A DNA stretch of 64,000 bases from contig NC_089462.1 of NCBI RefSeq assembly GCF_029203305.1, positions 1,860,001 through 1,924,000 of the forward strand, written 5' to 3'. Below are positions 38,403 through 47,790 of this stretch, piece by piece (the first letter of the stretch is position 1; each line of letters starts with the position of its first letter). The notes under the pieces are model-generated. The model did no database searches. It was not told where the DNA came from and saw nothing but the letters and a program-made list of their open reading frames with translations. This DNA is from Yamadazyma tenuis. Its lineage: Eukaryota > Ascomycota > Pichiomycetes > Serinales > Debaryomycetaceae. A program made the translations under genes and the position numbers.

Positions 38403-39161
38403 ATGTCCACTACTTATTTAATCGTCGGTGCCTCTAGGGGAATCGGTCTCGCCTATGTTAAACAATTGGTTTCAAACGAGTCAAATTTAATTATTGCAAC
38501 TGCGAGAAGCGAAGAAGCGGCTGCAAAATTACAAGCACTCGGTCCAAATGTCAAGACTTTCTTGGTGGATATGCAAGACCCTTATTCCAAGTTTGAAACT
38601 TCTTTCAAGCAGCTCGAGGCATTGGCTCCATCTGGTGTAGATGTTTTTATTCATAATTCCGGCATTTCGGGGCCTAACTTTCTCCTTACTCCTCAGGAAT
38701 ATGATGTCGATGCTTATGACGAAGTCCTTTCGGTTAACATTGGAGGTGCGGCGAAAAGTTATAAAGCAGCTTATCCTTACATTTTCAAAGGAAAGGGAAC
38801 CAAGAAGGTTGTATTCACTTCCAGTTTACTTGGTCAGGTGGGTTATCCAATGGCAGCTCAAGCTTATGCGGTTTCCAAAGCAGGCCTTAACCATTTGGGA
38901 TACCAAATTGCTTCTAACAACGCAAACTCTGGAGACGAGTTGGCCAAGAACTCAGCTACAATTTTGTTGCATCCCGGTATTGTTATCACCGATATGACTG
39001 CAGCCCTGATTGATTTCAAAGCAAAAGTCCCTGCAAACTTCTTTATCACTCAAGAGGAGTCTGTTAATGGTACTTTGGCTCTTGTCGAGAAGCTCACTGC
39101 TGCTGATAACGGAAAATTCTTCAACTACGATGGAGAAGAGTTGAAATACTCTGCAGTTTAG
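38403..39161 (+). CDS. Short-chain dehydrogenase/reductase (SDR copy 2)
   Basis: A 252-residue classical SDR. The cofactor motif is LIVGASRGIG, followed by IATAR, DMQDP (the acidic residue after strand 3) and HNSGISG in place of NAG. The catalytic residues lie in FTSSLLGQVGYPMAAQ and YAVSKAG (Ser, Tyr-x3-Lys). It resembles sniffer/carbonyl-reductase-like SDRs, which use NADPH to reduce carbonyls; the substrate cannot be deduced. The ATG at 38403 aligns with the starts of the other copies. The frame is open further upstream, but only from GTG. It is the middle copy of the array. Confidence 0.9.
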   Translation: MSTTYLIVGASRGIGLAYVKQLVSNESNLIIATARSEEAAAKLQALGPNVKTFLVDMQDPYSKFETSFKQLEALAPSGVDVFIHNSGISGPNFLLTPQEYDVDAYDEVLSVNIGGAAKSYKAAYPYIFKGKGTKKVVFTSSLLGQVGYPMAAQAYAVSKAGLNHLGYQIASNNANSGDELAKNSATILLHPGIVITDMTAALIDFKAKVPANFFITQEESVNGTLALVEKLTAADNGKFFNYDGEELKYSAV

Positions 39162-39630
39162 TATACTGAATATTCATTAATATGACACTTGGTTTACCAT
39201 AGTAATGCATATGTTCAACAAAATGTATATAAATAAGGGAGTTGGAACAGGCACCTATCGCATTGCTGGACAGGAACGGAAAATTGAGAGTATCTTGTAT
39301 TTATCGGTTATTATGGGATTAATGTTTCCTTAACTTCCGGCATCTGAATAATGTATAAGCAACTGCGAGTGCTGACAAATTGGTGCACATAATTAAGGAA
39401 AAAGTTTATTGATCTTGTGCACGTAAAGATGTGATTTTCAGCCACCTGCTAACAAATATGAAAAGTACAAAGTAAATTCGGGATTAATTATGGCGTTAAA
39501 GCTCCGGCTTCCGTGGTGACAAATACCAAAGATGCTGCAAAGAACAAGCTAGAAAAGTATAAGAGGCAGACAAAAATCTCCATGTAATGTCCAGAGAACT
39601 TTCAGTCTCAAATTCAATCCAAATCAAACA
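39162..39630. other. Spacer between SDR copies 2 and 3
   Basis: A shortened version of the duplicated upstream region (CTGACAAATTGG, TTAAGGAA, GTGCACGTAAAG blocks) with TATAAG at 39558-39563. No ORF is supported. Confidence 0.7.
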
Positions 39631-40389
39631 ATGTCCACTACTTATTTAATCGTCGGTGCCTCTAGGGGAATTGGCTTCACTTATGTCAAACATTTGGCTT
39701 TAAACAAGTCTAATTTGATTATTGCGACTGCGAGAAACGAAAATGCGGCTGCAAAATTAGAAGCACTCGGTCCAAATGTCAAGACTATTTTGATAGATAT
39801 GCAAGACCCTTATTCCAAGTTTGAAACTTCTTTCAAGCAGCTCGAGACATTGGCTCCATCCGGGGTAGATGTTTTTATTCAAAACGCTGGTATTTCGGGA
39901 CCTAGCTGTTTCGCTCCTCCTCAAGAATATGAAGTTGATGCTTATGATGAAATCCTTGCCATCAACATTGGAGGTTCTGCAAAAAGTTACAAAGCAGCTT
40001 ATCCTTACATTTTCAAGGGAGAGGGAACCAAGAAGATTGTGTTCACTACCAGTTTACTTGGCCAGTTGGGTTTCCCAATGGCAGCTCAAGCTTATGCGGT
40101 TTCCAAAGCCGGTATCAACCATTTGGGGTACCAAGTAGCTCTCACCAACGCCAACTCTGAAGATGTTTTGGCCAAGAACTCTGTTACAATTTTGTTGCAC
40201 CCAGGTATTGTTGATACCGATATGACTACGGCTCTGGCTGATAATAGGGATAAGGTTGACGCTTCCTTGTTTATTAGTCAAGATGAGTCTGTCACAGGTA
40301 CTTTGGCTCTTGTTGACAAGCTCACTTCTGCTGATAACGGGAAATTCTTTGATTACAAGGGTGAAGAGTTGAAATACTCTGCAATTTAG
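39631..40389 (+). CDS. Short-chain dehydrogenase/reductase (SDR copy 3)
   Basis: A 252-residue classical SDR with LIVGASRGIG, a canonical QNAGISG motif, the catalytic FTTSLLGQLGFP and YAVSKAGINHL (Tyr-x3-Lys). It shares an almost identical 5' 260 bp and proximal promoter with copy 1, but differs from both other copies in the C-terminal half. Intact and probably functional; the likely role is carbonyl reduction with NADPH, substrate unknown. Confidence 0.9.
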   Translation: MSTTYLIVGASRGIGFTYVKHLALNKSNLIIATARNENAAAKLEALGPNVKTILIDMQDPYSKFETSFKQLETLAPSGVDVFIQNAGISGPSCFAPPQEYEVDAYDEILAINIGGSAKSYKAAYPYIFKGEGTKKIVFTTSLLGQLGFPMAAQAYAVSKAGINHLGYQVALTNANSEDVLAKNSVTILLHPGIVDTDMTTALADNRDKVDASLFISQDESVTGTLALVDKLTSADNGKFFDYKGEELKYSAI

Positions 40390-41912
40390 TAAATTGAGTA
40401 ATATGACACTTGTTTTTTAACACATTCTCTAATATCAGAAAGGCCCAGCTAATTGTGGCATAGCAATAGTCATAAAGTTTTTGAAGCACTAACCATAACA
40501 CGGCTTTTCTGTCGTCCATCACGCAAATTTTCAACCCTTTGAAACAGTTTCGAAACGGGCCACAAATATGAAACAGAATCGAAACGTGTCTGGAACACCA
40601 CCACAGCCACAGAAGAAAAAAGCTATAGAAAACAGTGTATTTGGCAAGCTAGTGGTTCTTTGGGGGGCTATCTCGACCTTTTTAGTATTGTGAAGCATTT
40701 AAGAAACCTTTATCTTATCAGACGGCAGATTTCGGATTGTTGAGTGGATGGCGCTACCATTCAATGAACTCTAAAGCCAACTGGCGGCAAACAAGAGACT
40801 GTATCTGTCAACTTATGAGCAACAATGTTTGGTTTAGCAACTGTTATTTGAAATACAAAGACCTCGTTGTTAACATTGGTCTCACCCCCAACAATGGGAG
40901 AAAGTATATCCGAGGAAGGTTTGGCTGGAATTGTGAAGGAAGATAGAAGTCATATCCAATAAGTCCTGCAACATGATGGACACCGAGAAACGTTCTTTAC
41001 GGCGGCAAATCCCATATCATGGACTTTAGGTAGACCAGGGTGAAACAAGAGAAGAGTTTTAGACTTTAGGCGAAGATTGATTTGCAGCCAATTAAGCAGA
41101 AGGAAATAGTTTGAGTGACACAAACACAAACGGGAGTCGAGCTCAATACCCTGTAATTATGCATAACAACAATACTTTGCGGCCAGTTACCTAACCCGGG
41201 TGGAATTATGGGTCAGAACCTTCGCTGGCATTAACGTAATTAGCTGAATAATAAATACCCCTATTGCCCACCAGATTGGCGCGGCGCCTATTTATGCCAA
41301 ATCCAGCCACTAGCAGTGCGCCCATTTGTGGAACATGGAATGCCTGGCCGCACGGAAATGGAAACCGCGCGGGTGGCGGAACAAGCCTCTCCATGCAATG
41401 TTACATTTGATCACCATCAACTCGGGGAAGCCACCTGTGAGTGAAGAGTGTTAATTGTAACTGTAGCATGATTGTGGTGTAGGTGAGAACATGGCAATTA
41501 TCAATAAACTGTTTCTGAAAGTCGTCATCCCCCCCACCTTCATATGCCCTTCCATGTGACCATGTGACCATGGTCCCTATATCCGACCAAGGGTCTTCGG
41601 AGAAACCTAGGTGCACATGCTCTTTCGCATCATGTTTCTTTTGTGGCGCCATCGCACGATAAGCACCCTCTGTTAACTTCCCCAGTTTCAGTACCCCCAC
41701 CCCGGGTACCAGATCGCGCACGGGTGGGCGATGGCCTCCCCCCAAATCTCCTCAACACCTTCAGCCTCGCGGCAAATACTCCACTGCGATTTTTATCGGA
41801 AATGGGTTTTTGGAGAAGCGACAATGTGCAGGCGCCCACCCGGGAAACCACCAAATGCATAAATACCAATTGGCTTCCCCATTTTTAAGAATTTTGTGTT
41901 TATTCTTCTTCA
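40390..41912. other. Long gene-poor spacer
   Basis: A 1.5-kb stretch without a convincing gene. ORFs up to 114 codons occur on both strands but show no recognisable motif. No tRNA, LTR or tandem array is evident. The sequence from about 41650 to 41900 is probably the promoter of the small Reg1/Reg2-like gene. Confidence 0.6.
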
Positions 41913-42509
41913 ATGAACTGTTTCGACGACTCATACATAAGTCACAACCTCCATAGTTTTGACTTTACCCATAACATTGATTACCTTGATGATGATACCC
42001 ACATTCCCGATGAAGTGTTGATAAAATGCTACAAGCAGAGTAAATACGATATTTCCATCATAATACCGTCCACAGCACCACTCCGGCTCCAAAACATCGC
42101 CTGGAGACGGCTCTACAAGTCGTTGCGGAAGTTGCCGGAGGTGAGTCCACGCGTCATCAACTGGCACAAGCAGCTCGACATTAACTGGTGCTTTGGCCCT
42201 AGCTACAGCCACGAAGATTTAATTACTCCCCCAGAAAAGGTCGAGGTCAAAGCAGCTCCCATCGGTATTCCCGACGCCTATCCCCTTTTGTATACGGTAT
42301 CGAACTCGTCGTCTGATACCTTGACTGACTCCGACTCACTTCTTCTGAATTCCCCCACCTCCACCTGTCTGTCGCATTCAAATTTGTCGGTGTATCACGG
42401 GATGAAAAAGAAGCGAGTGAAGTTCAATTTCATAGTCAACTCGAGAGAAATAATCAATGGGATTTCGATAGACTATGATTTTCTAGATGACTCGATTCTA
42501 AACGACTGA
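41913..42509 (+). CDS. Small Reg1/Reg2-like regulator of PP1 (DUF1752 plus RVxF)
   Basis: A 198-residue acidic protein. Residues 58-70 (RLQNIAWRRLYKS) fit the DUF1752 pattern found in Reg1, Reg2 and related fungal regulators (R.(E/Q)N.(S/A)WR). Near residue 168, KKKRVKFNFIV contains an RVxF motif (RVKF), the docking site for protein phosphatase 1 (Glc7). Both features together suggest a Glc7-targeting subunit of the Reg type, which in S. cerevisiae controls Snf1 and glucose repression. The protein is much shorter than Reg1 and a little shorter than Reg2. Function is inferred from two short motifs only. Confidence 0.5.
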   Translation: MNCFDDSYISHNLHSFDFTHNIDYLDDDTHIPDEVLIKCYKQSKYDISIIIPSTAPLRLQNIAWRRLYKSLRKLPEVSPRVINWHKQLDINWCFGPSYSHEDLITPPEKVEVKAAPIGIPDAYPLLYTVSNSSSDTLTDSDSLLLNSPTSTCLSHSNLSVYHGMKKKRVKFNFIVNSREIINGISIDYDFLDDSILND

Positions 42510-43464
42510 CGAAGAAGGCTCTGGCCTTGATGATGCAATGACAATGACAAACGATATTAATAAGGACATAATGCACAGCATACAAACGAAATAATGAATA
42601 TACTATGTACCACAATATACTATGTACCACGATATAACCTCATAAGTGACACCATTTCAGGTAAAGCAACAGACCATCAGGTGTACCTCGGAACCGAAAG
42701 CCTTATTGCCGAAACTCTGTTCCATACATAATTAATGTATTGTTGCCGTAGTAATCCAGCCCTGCCCCACCATCATCTTGCCTATTGGGGAAGTGCGGAG
42801 CAGCCGAGGCACTATTTTTTCCGCCTCTCTGTACGCCGGAAGTGCCATCATCCCAGTTACTAGCCTCCTGGCAGCCTCGTGCAGTTCATATAGTAGAGGT
42901 CCAGCTTCTGGAATGCGCTTACTGTGTATAACATTTCTTGCTGTTGTAGTGAGAGCACAATAAAATGTCAGTGCTCAGATGATCAGATAGCCCAGCCGCG
43001 TCAATATTATCGGGTCAATGGCACCCTAAACCTAACCCGCCGTATACGACACTGCTTAAGTCCACGTGAGGAGAGTCACTGCGCAGTGGCTATTTGCACA
43101 GTGGCTATTTACAACCGCAAATACCGCCTTGGCCCAATATTTTCTCTCCTATCTCTCTAATTGTGTGTGGCCATCGTGGCCATCTCTGTTTTAACTTCAA
43201 AACCTTCTTTAAGATTTACAATGTCATTGGCCAACGAATGTTTCCACCTGCCTGAAGCAATCGCTAGAACTAGAGCATCACTGGAACTAGAGCCACTGGA
43301 ACTAGAGCCACTGGAACTAGAGCCACTGGAACTAGAGCCACTGGAACTAGAGCCACTGGAACTAGAGCCACTGGAACTAGAGCACCACTAGACCAGAAGG
43401 TGCTGGTCAGAGCATGGTGGTTCCATAACGCCGTTCCATCGCTGACTCCACACATTGTGTACTG
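42510..43464. other. Gene-poor spacer with several short direct repeats
   Basis: The 955-bp spacer holds a two-copy ATACTATGTACCAC repeat (about 42599-42633), a telomere-like CACCCTAAACCTAACCC (43022-43038), a CACGTG (43063-43068), two 15-bp copies of GC(G/A)CAGTGGCTATTT (43081-43110) and a 15-bp minisatellite. A 57-codon ORF (43221-43391) runs through the minisatellite and is probably a by-product of the 3n repeat. Confidence 0.65.
43281..43385. repeat. 15-bp minisatellite CTGGAACTAGAGCCA, 7 copies
   Basis: Six identical copies start at 43281 with exact 15-bp spacing, and a seventh ends CAC instead of CCA. A diverged half-related copy (CTAGAACTAGAGCAT) precedes them. Because 15 is a multiple of 3, all frames stay open, encoding LELEP-type or VALVP-type repeats. 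Confidence 0.95.
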
Positions 43465-43650
43465 TTAGCTCTTGTCCCGCTGGTTGAGCTTGTCGCTCAA
43501 CACCAAATTAAAACTGTCTATATCCTTCAAGTGGTTCAAACTGCTCAAGTGGCTGGTCATAAGCTTCTTGTGGTTCTTGAGTAGTTCGTCCATCGGTTCG
43601 TTCAACCGCTTGAGACTTTCGGTTAGTAACCTGTATGGGTCTTCTACCAT
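43465..43650 (-). CDS. Small hypothetical helical protein (61 aa)
   Basis: A 61-residue ORF with an ATG at 43648-43650. It is rich in Leu, Lys, Asp and Ser and looks almost wholly helical (RLLTESLKRLNEPMDELLKN, then HLSSLNHLKDIDSF). Size and composition recall small coiled-coil subunits of complexes such as DASH or BLOC-1, but I cannot match it to any. It is divergent from MPH1, sharing a 247-bp promoter region with CGCGT motifs. It may be real because the ORF lies alone, has a good helical pattern and a plausible promoter, but evidence is thin. Confidence 0.4.
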   Translation of the reverse strand: MVEDPYRLLTESLKRLNEPMDELLKNHKKLMTSHLSSLNHLKDIDSFNLVLSDKLNQRDKS

Positions 43651-43794
43651 GTTGATGAAAAATTAATTCGCGTTTGAGTGCGTCTGTTGGAGACGATTCA
43701 GTCAAGTACCTGATATGGTAACTATGTAATTGTTGTCTCTGAACGGGGGTGAACGGTGCTTCTCTCTTTGGCTGTATGTTCCCTGCTTCTTTGT

Positions 43795-43845
43795 GCCCCT
43801 TTCTGCCCCTTTCTGCCTCTTTCTGCCTCTTTCTGCCTCTTCTGT
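43795..43845. repeat. 10-bp pyrimidine-rich tandem repeat TTCTGCC(C/T)CT in the MPH1 promoter
   Basis: Four units start at 43801, 43811, 43821 and 43831, flanked by partial units. The array ends about 50 bp before the MPH1 ATG. Confidence 0.9.
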
Positions 43846-43897
43846 GTGTACTTGATGCTCCTTTATCCTCAGACGTGCGCGTTTGTAATTATCCACA

Positions 43898-46800
43898 ATG
43901 AGTGATGATGACTTTGATGATGAATTGGACCTAATGCTCAGTAAGGCTTCGGCCACCGTGGCCGTGGACTCCATTGTTCAACAGGCTCCTAACTCACCTC
44001 CTGCTTCCAGTGGGCTTTCCTCTGGTAGTTTTGGTGAAGGTATCTCCCAAATCTCCACCATATCACGCGGTGATTCAAACCAGCTACAATCATCCCGACC
44101 AGGCTCTAAAACCTCCTCCTCCTCCAAACAGCAAAGAACCCAGCGAGACCTCTTCGGAAATGTCGTATCTAGCAGCCAAAGTACCTCAGATACCCAGACA
44201 TCCAAAAGATCAGATATGGCTAAAGAGGTTCCTACCCATCACGAACTCGACTACGAAAACCTCAAATCATACATATATCCTATCAATTATGAAATCAGAG
44301 ACTACCAGTTCAACATCATAGAAAAATGCTTCTACAACAACATGTTGGTAGCCTTACCTACTGGTTTAGGTAAGACGTTTATTGCTGCAACCATCATTCT
44401 CAATTACTGGCGATGGTTCCCCAATTCCAAAATCATCTTCATGGCTCCCACAAGGCCTTTGGTGGCCCAGCAGATCAAGGCCTGTTTCAATATAATTGGG
44501 CTCAAAGACCAGTCAGCAGTGTTGTTGGATAAGACCAAGAGGAACAGATTGGAAATCTGGAATAGTTTCAGAATTTTTTTTACCACTCCGCAAGTAGTGG
44601 AAAACGACTTGTGCAATGGTCTTGTTGACCCCAAGTCAGTGAGTCTATTGGTGGTGGATGAGGCGCATAAAGCCAAAGGTAACTATGCCTATAACAATGT
44701 AGCCAAGTTCTTGGATCGGTTTAATAACAGTTATAGAATATTGGCCTTGACTGCAACTCCTTCATCCACAGTAGAGGGTATTAAAGAGATTGTAGGGAAC
44801 TTGACGATAAATAAAATCGAAATCCGAACCGAAAACTCCATCGATATCATCAAGTACTTCAAACATAAACGTATTGACAAGATAGATGTGGATTTTAATG
44901 ATAATGAAGTTATCACCAATTGTTTGATACATACAGCCAACGCGGCCGAGCCATACATAAAGATGGCAAATGAGAGACATTTGTTCCAACTGAGTGACCC
45001 CAATGACCTTTACATGTTCAAGTTGCTCGAAATAACCAAGCGGAACTTGTTGAACAATAATTTAAGCGAGGGCCTAAAATGGCAGAATCACTTTTTGCTC
45101 AAGCTTCTTTTATTTAAGGCTAATTGCATAAAGAAATTGAAGATCTATGGGTTTAATAACTTTAAAGCTTACTTCAATGACACAAGAACCAAAGTCCTTG
45201 CTTCCAAAAACAAGATGATGCTTGAGTTATTCAGTAGTGCTCCTGTTAAAGAGCTTGTTGGGTACTTGAGTAAAACTCAAGTTCAGTTTGGGCACCCCAA
45301 AATCGAAATCTTAATCGAGTACATCAATAACTTCTTCAAGACATCGGAATATGACAACTCGAAAGTCATTATCTTCTCCGAGCTTAGAGATTCAGCTTTA
45401 GAGATTGTCAGTACCATTGAAGCCATGAATAACCCCAGACTCAAACCCCATATTTTCATCGGCCAGGCCCCGGACTCCAATCCTGAAGTGGTGGACAAGC
45501 AAAATGGAGGACCCAAACGTTCTTCATCCGAGGATGCTAAGTTAAAAGGAATGAACCAGAAAGTTCAGAAACAATTGATCAAGGACTTTAAGACTGAGAA
45601 GTATAACATCTTGGTTGCAACCTCTATTGGTGAAGAAGGTTTGGACATTGGTGAGGTTGATTTGATTGTGTGCTATGATACAAGCGCCTCGCCCATCAAA
45701 AACGTTCAAAGATTGGGAAGAACAGGAAGAAAGAGAGATGGTAACATATTGATGCTTTTCTCTGATAACGAAAGATCCAAGTTTGACAAAGCCATGGACA
45801 ACTATGAGTGGATCCAAAAATTCATTGTACGTAAAGAAGCGGAGTTGGTTCAGGATTGTACTCGAGTTAGGATCATCCCGTCAGGTTTCAGGCCTGCCTT
45901 GGAGAAGAAGTTTATTGTGCCAGAAGAAATTGAGGTGGACGACAATGATGAGATCATCAAGATCGCAATGAGCTATATGAACAAGAAAACCAAGGGGGGG
46001 TCGGTTACTAAAGCCTCTTCAAAGTCGGCTGCAAATAAGACAAAATCAAAGAAGTCGAAAGGTGTGGAGAAGATTGAAAAACGGTTTTTCATGCCAGACA
46101 ACGTTGAGTCTGGGTTTCGGAACGTTACGGACATGTTGAAGTCTGTTGACAAGAACAAAAGAGCTCGATCTCCGCCCTTGCTGCAGGAACTTATTGACAC
46201 GTCGTTTATGTCTGATGCTTCATTCAACAGGACTCTGGAAAAGGAAAACGTCGTTGAGATACCTCCTGTGAAGTCTGCTCCTGTGAAGTCTGCTCCTACA
46301 AAGTCTGCTCCTACAACGTCTGCTCCTACAAAGTCTGCTCCTACAAAGTCTGCTCCTACAAAGTCTGCAACCGAATCTGTGCCCGTCAAATCTGCACCAG
46401 TCTATCAGGTTTTGAGGGCCTCCCAGAAGTCGTTAGGAACCAAGAAACTAAAGCTTGAATCCGGTGCCACCAGCACTCAACTCCCCCAAACTGATATTAG
46501 TCCGCGTGGTGTGGCAGCCAGCAAAGATGAAACATTTTCTGACTTCGATGACTTCGATGACTTCGATGACTTCGATGACTTTGGAAATGAAAAACTCCTG
46601 GTAAAACAAGTGGAAATCATCACTTTCACTAAAGAGACTCCGGTAAAGTGTGGGTTAGGTGTTGACAATCCGATGGAGACCGCTCTGGCACCCGACAGTC
46701 AGGATGATCAGCTAGTTGATAACAGGTTCCACCCCCAGGATGGATTCCTTTCCTCTCAAGAAAAGGTGCAACTCTATACCAACTACTACAACCCCATTCC

Positions 46801-47014
46801 TCCTGATATCAAATTCTACGACCCAATTCACAGTTCTTGCAGCCAGTTGAGTAGCACCAAGACCAAACGTTTCAACGAAACCATGAAAAATATGGACACT
46901 TTGACGGCCAAAAAAGCCCAGACCCAACTTAAGCTGTATATAGAAATGGTCAAGGGTTCGGATACTAACTCTCGAGCATCATGCATAGAGTATTTAAATA
47001 CCCATATAGAATAG
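43898..47014 (+). CDS. MPH1: Mph1 DNA helicase (FANCM orthologue)
   Basis: A 1038-residue 3'-5' DNA helicase that dissociates D-loops and remodels stalled forks. Superfamily 2 motifs: IRDYQFNIIEKC (Q-like), ALPTGLGKTFIAA (Walker A), MAPTRPLVAQQ, LLVVDEAHKAKGNYAY (DEAH), ALTATPSS, then after a helical insertion, VATSIGEEGLDIGEVDLI and VQRLGRTGRKRDG (VI). This layout, including DEAHKAKG, is the Mph1/FANCM/Hef form. The N-terminus is acidic. Two coding tandem repeats lie in the C-terminal part: K-S-A-P-T units at 46268-46372 and D-F-D units at 46541-46585, both probably disordered linkers. Confidence 0.95.
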   Translation: MSDDDFDDELDLMLSKASATVAVDSIVQQAPNSPPASSGLSSGSFGEGISQISTISRGDSNQLQSSRPGSKTSSSSKQQRTQRDLFGNVVSSSQSTSDTQTSKRSDMAKEVPTHHELDYENLKSYIYPINYEIRDYQFNIIEKCFYNNMLVALPTGLGKTFIAATIILNYWRWFPNSKIIFMAPTRPLVAQQIKACFNIIGLKDQSAVLLDKTKRNRLEIWNSFRIFFTTPQVVENDLCNGLVDPKSVSLLVVDEAHKAKGNYAYNNVAKFLDRFNNSYRILALTATPSSTVEGIKEIVGNLTINKIEIRTENSIDIIKYFKHKRIDKIDVDFNDNEVITNCLIHTANAAEPYIKMANERHLFQLSDPNDLYMFKLLEITKRNLLNNNLSEGLKWQNHFLLKLLLFKANCIKKLKIYGFNNFKAYFNDTRTKVLASKNKMMLELFSSAPVKELVGYLSKTQVQFGHPKIEILIEYINNFFKTSEYDNSKVIIFSELRDSALEIVSTIEAMNNPRLKPHIFIGQAPDSNPEVVDKQNGGPKRSSSEDAKLKGMNQKVQKQLIKDFKTEKYNILVATSIGEEGLDIGEVDLIVCYDTSASPIKNVQRLGRTGRKRDGNILMLFSDNERSKFDKAMDNYEWIQKFIVRKEAELVQDCTRVRIIPSGFRPALEKKFIVPEEIEVDDNDEIIKIAMSYMNKKTKGGSVTKASSKSAANKTKSKKSKGVEKIEKRFFMPDNVESGFRNVTDMLKSVDKNKRARSPPLLQELIDTSFMSDASFNRTLEKENVVEIPPVKSAPVKSAPTKSAPTTSAPTKSAPTKSAPTKSATESVPVKSAPVYQVLRASQKSLGTKKLKLESGATSTQLPQTDISPRGVAASKDETFSDFDDFDDFDDFDDFGNEKLLVKQVEIITFTKETPVKCGLGVDNPMETALAPDSQDDQLVDNRFHPQDGFLSSQEKVQLYTNYYNPIPPDIKFYDPIHSSCSQLSSTKTKRFNETMKNMDTLTAKKAQTQLKLYIEMVKGSDTNSRASCIEYLNTHIE
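46268..46372 (+). repeat. Coding 15-bp tandem repeat in MPH1 (7 units)
   Basis: Seven units of the form (GTG/ACA)A(A/C)(G)TCTGCTCCT encode V/T-K/T-S-A-P repeats in phase with the reading frame. Confidence 0.9.
46541..46585 (+). repeat. Coding 9-bp tandem repeat GACTTCGAT in MPH1
   Basis: Four perfect copies plus a fifth variant (GACTTTGGA) encode D-F-D repeats, keeping the frame. Confidence 0.9.
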
Positions 47015-47790
47015 GCGGTGAGGTGCCAAACGGTTACCCGCACGCCGCTCCAATCCAAATATAAATATCACCAACCTCGCCGGCGTGGAAATTCTCTTCT
47101 TTTTCTTCTTTTCTTCTTCATCTTTATGCAGGGGCATTACGTGTATCAGTGAGGATTCGTCCGAGATCATGTTTTTGCTAGTTGAAAACTAACCTGACAA
47201 CTCTTTGATATGTGGTAGCCCCGAGTTACTGATGTCAAGGGAATTTTTGGACACCTTTTTTCTTTGATTATTCTTTGAATATCAAACTCTTCTTTTACCT
47301 TGAATATTGTGAGGTCATGGCGTTCGAGATAATTGAGAGGTTGATGGGAAATGTGTATTGTGACGCTCCATTGCTCTCCTGTTAAGCGTAATAATCATTG
47401 TTGTTATGTTCACTATGTGTCTACATCCTTCATACCACGGACCGTTCTGCCTTGTGCCTCGCTCGACTTGTCTACTGGCAAGTCTTGAGCTGGATACTAG
47501 CATTGGTTTACCATGCTTTGTAATGGGCTAGATTGACAAGGTTTCTTTTGAGTACGATACCATCCCATGGTGCTATTGTAATTATAAACCTTAACATTAG
47601 GCGTAGTAGTTTGGCGACTTCCGTCCTGCTGTCTCTCGTGTGTAATTGTGTTTGTGCTTGTGAATGTACTTGTACTTGGCAACCAACCGCTCTGTTCTCT
47701 CCCCACTATATAGTTGCTCATTTCCTAATGGCTGCTAACTATACATTTGAAAATTTTTTAATGCGAAATCGCTATCGAATTCAGACTAAG
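47015..47790. other. Spacer between MPH1 and TMA20
   Basis: The 776-bp stretch has TATAAATAT near 47060, a polypyrimidine tract at 47094-47130 and, just before TMA20, in-frame ATGs at 47728 and 47761. A branch-like GCTAAC near 47734 and a TTCAG near 47785 could mark a 5'-UTR intron; no good donor was found. No RNA gene could be supported. Confidence 0.5.

Larger units (their letters stand above)
36500..40389 (+). repeat. Tandem duplication of a promoter-plus-SDR unit (three copies, 1.2-1.4 kb each)
   Basis: Start codons are at 37037, 38403 and 39631, spaced 1366 and 1228 bp apart. Coding and upstream sequences are homologous among the three units, with differing upstream deletions. Confidence 0.9.

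Noticed and set aside
41401..41745. 114-codon minus-strand ORF in the 40.4-41.9 kb spacer
   Set aside because: Composition and content show no motif, and the overlapping frames are equally open; no evidence of coding.
43221..43391. 57-codon ORF through the minisatellite as a gene
   Set aside because: Most of it is the repeat itself, whose 15-bp unit keeps frames open by arithmetic; listed only as a repeat.
47143..47240. Possible box C/D snoRNA (GTGAGGA ... CTGA ... TGATAT ... CTGA, about 90 nt)
   Set aside because: The C box deviates from RTGATGA, the terminal stem does not pair well and I could not match a guide to rRNA.
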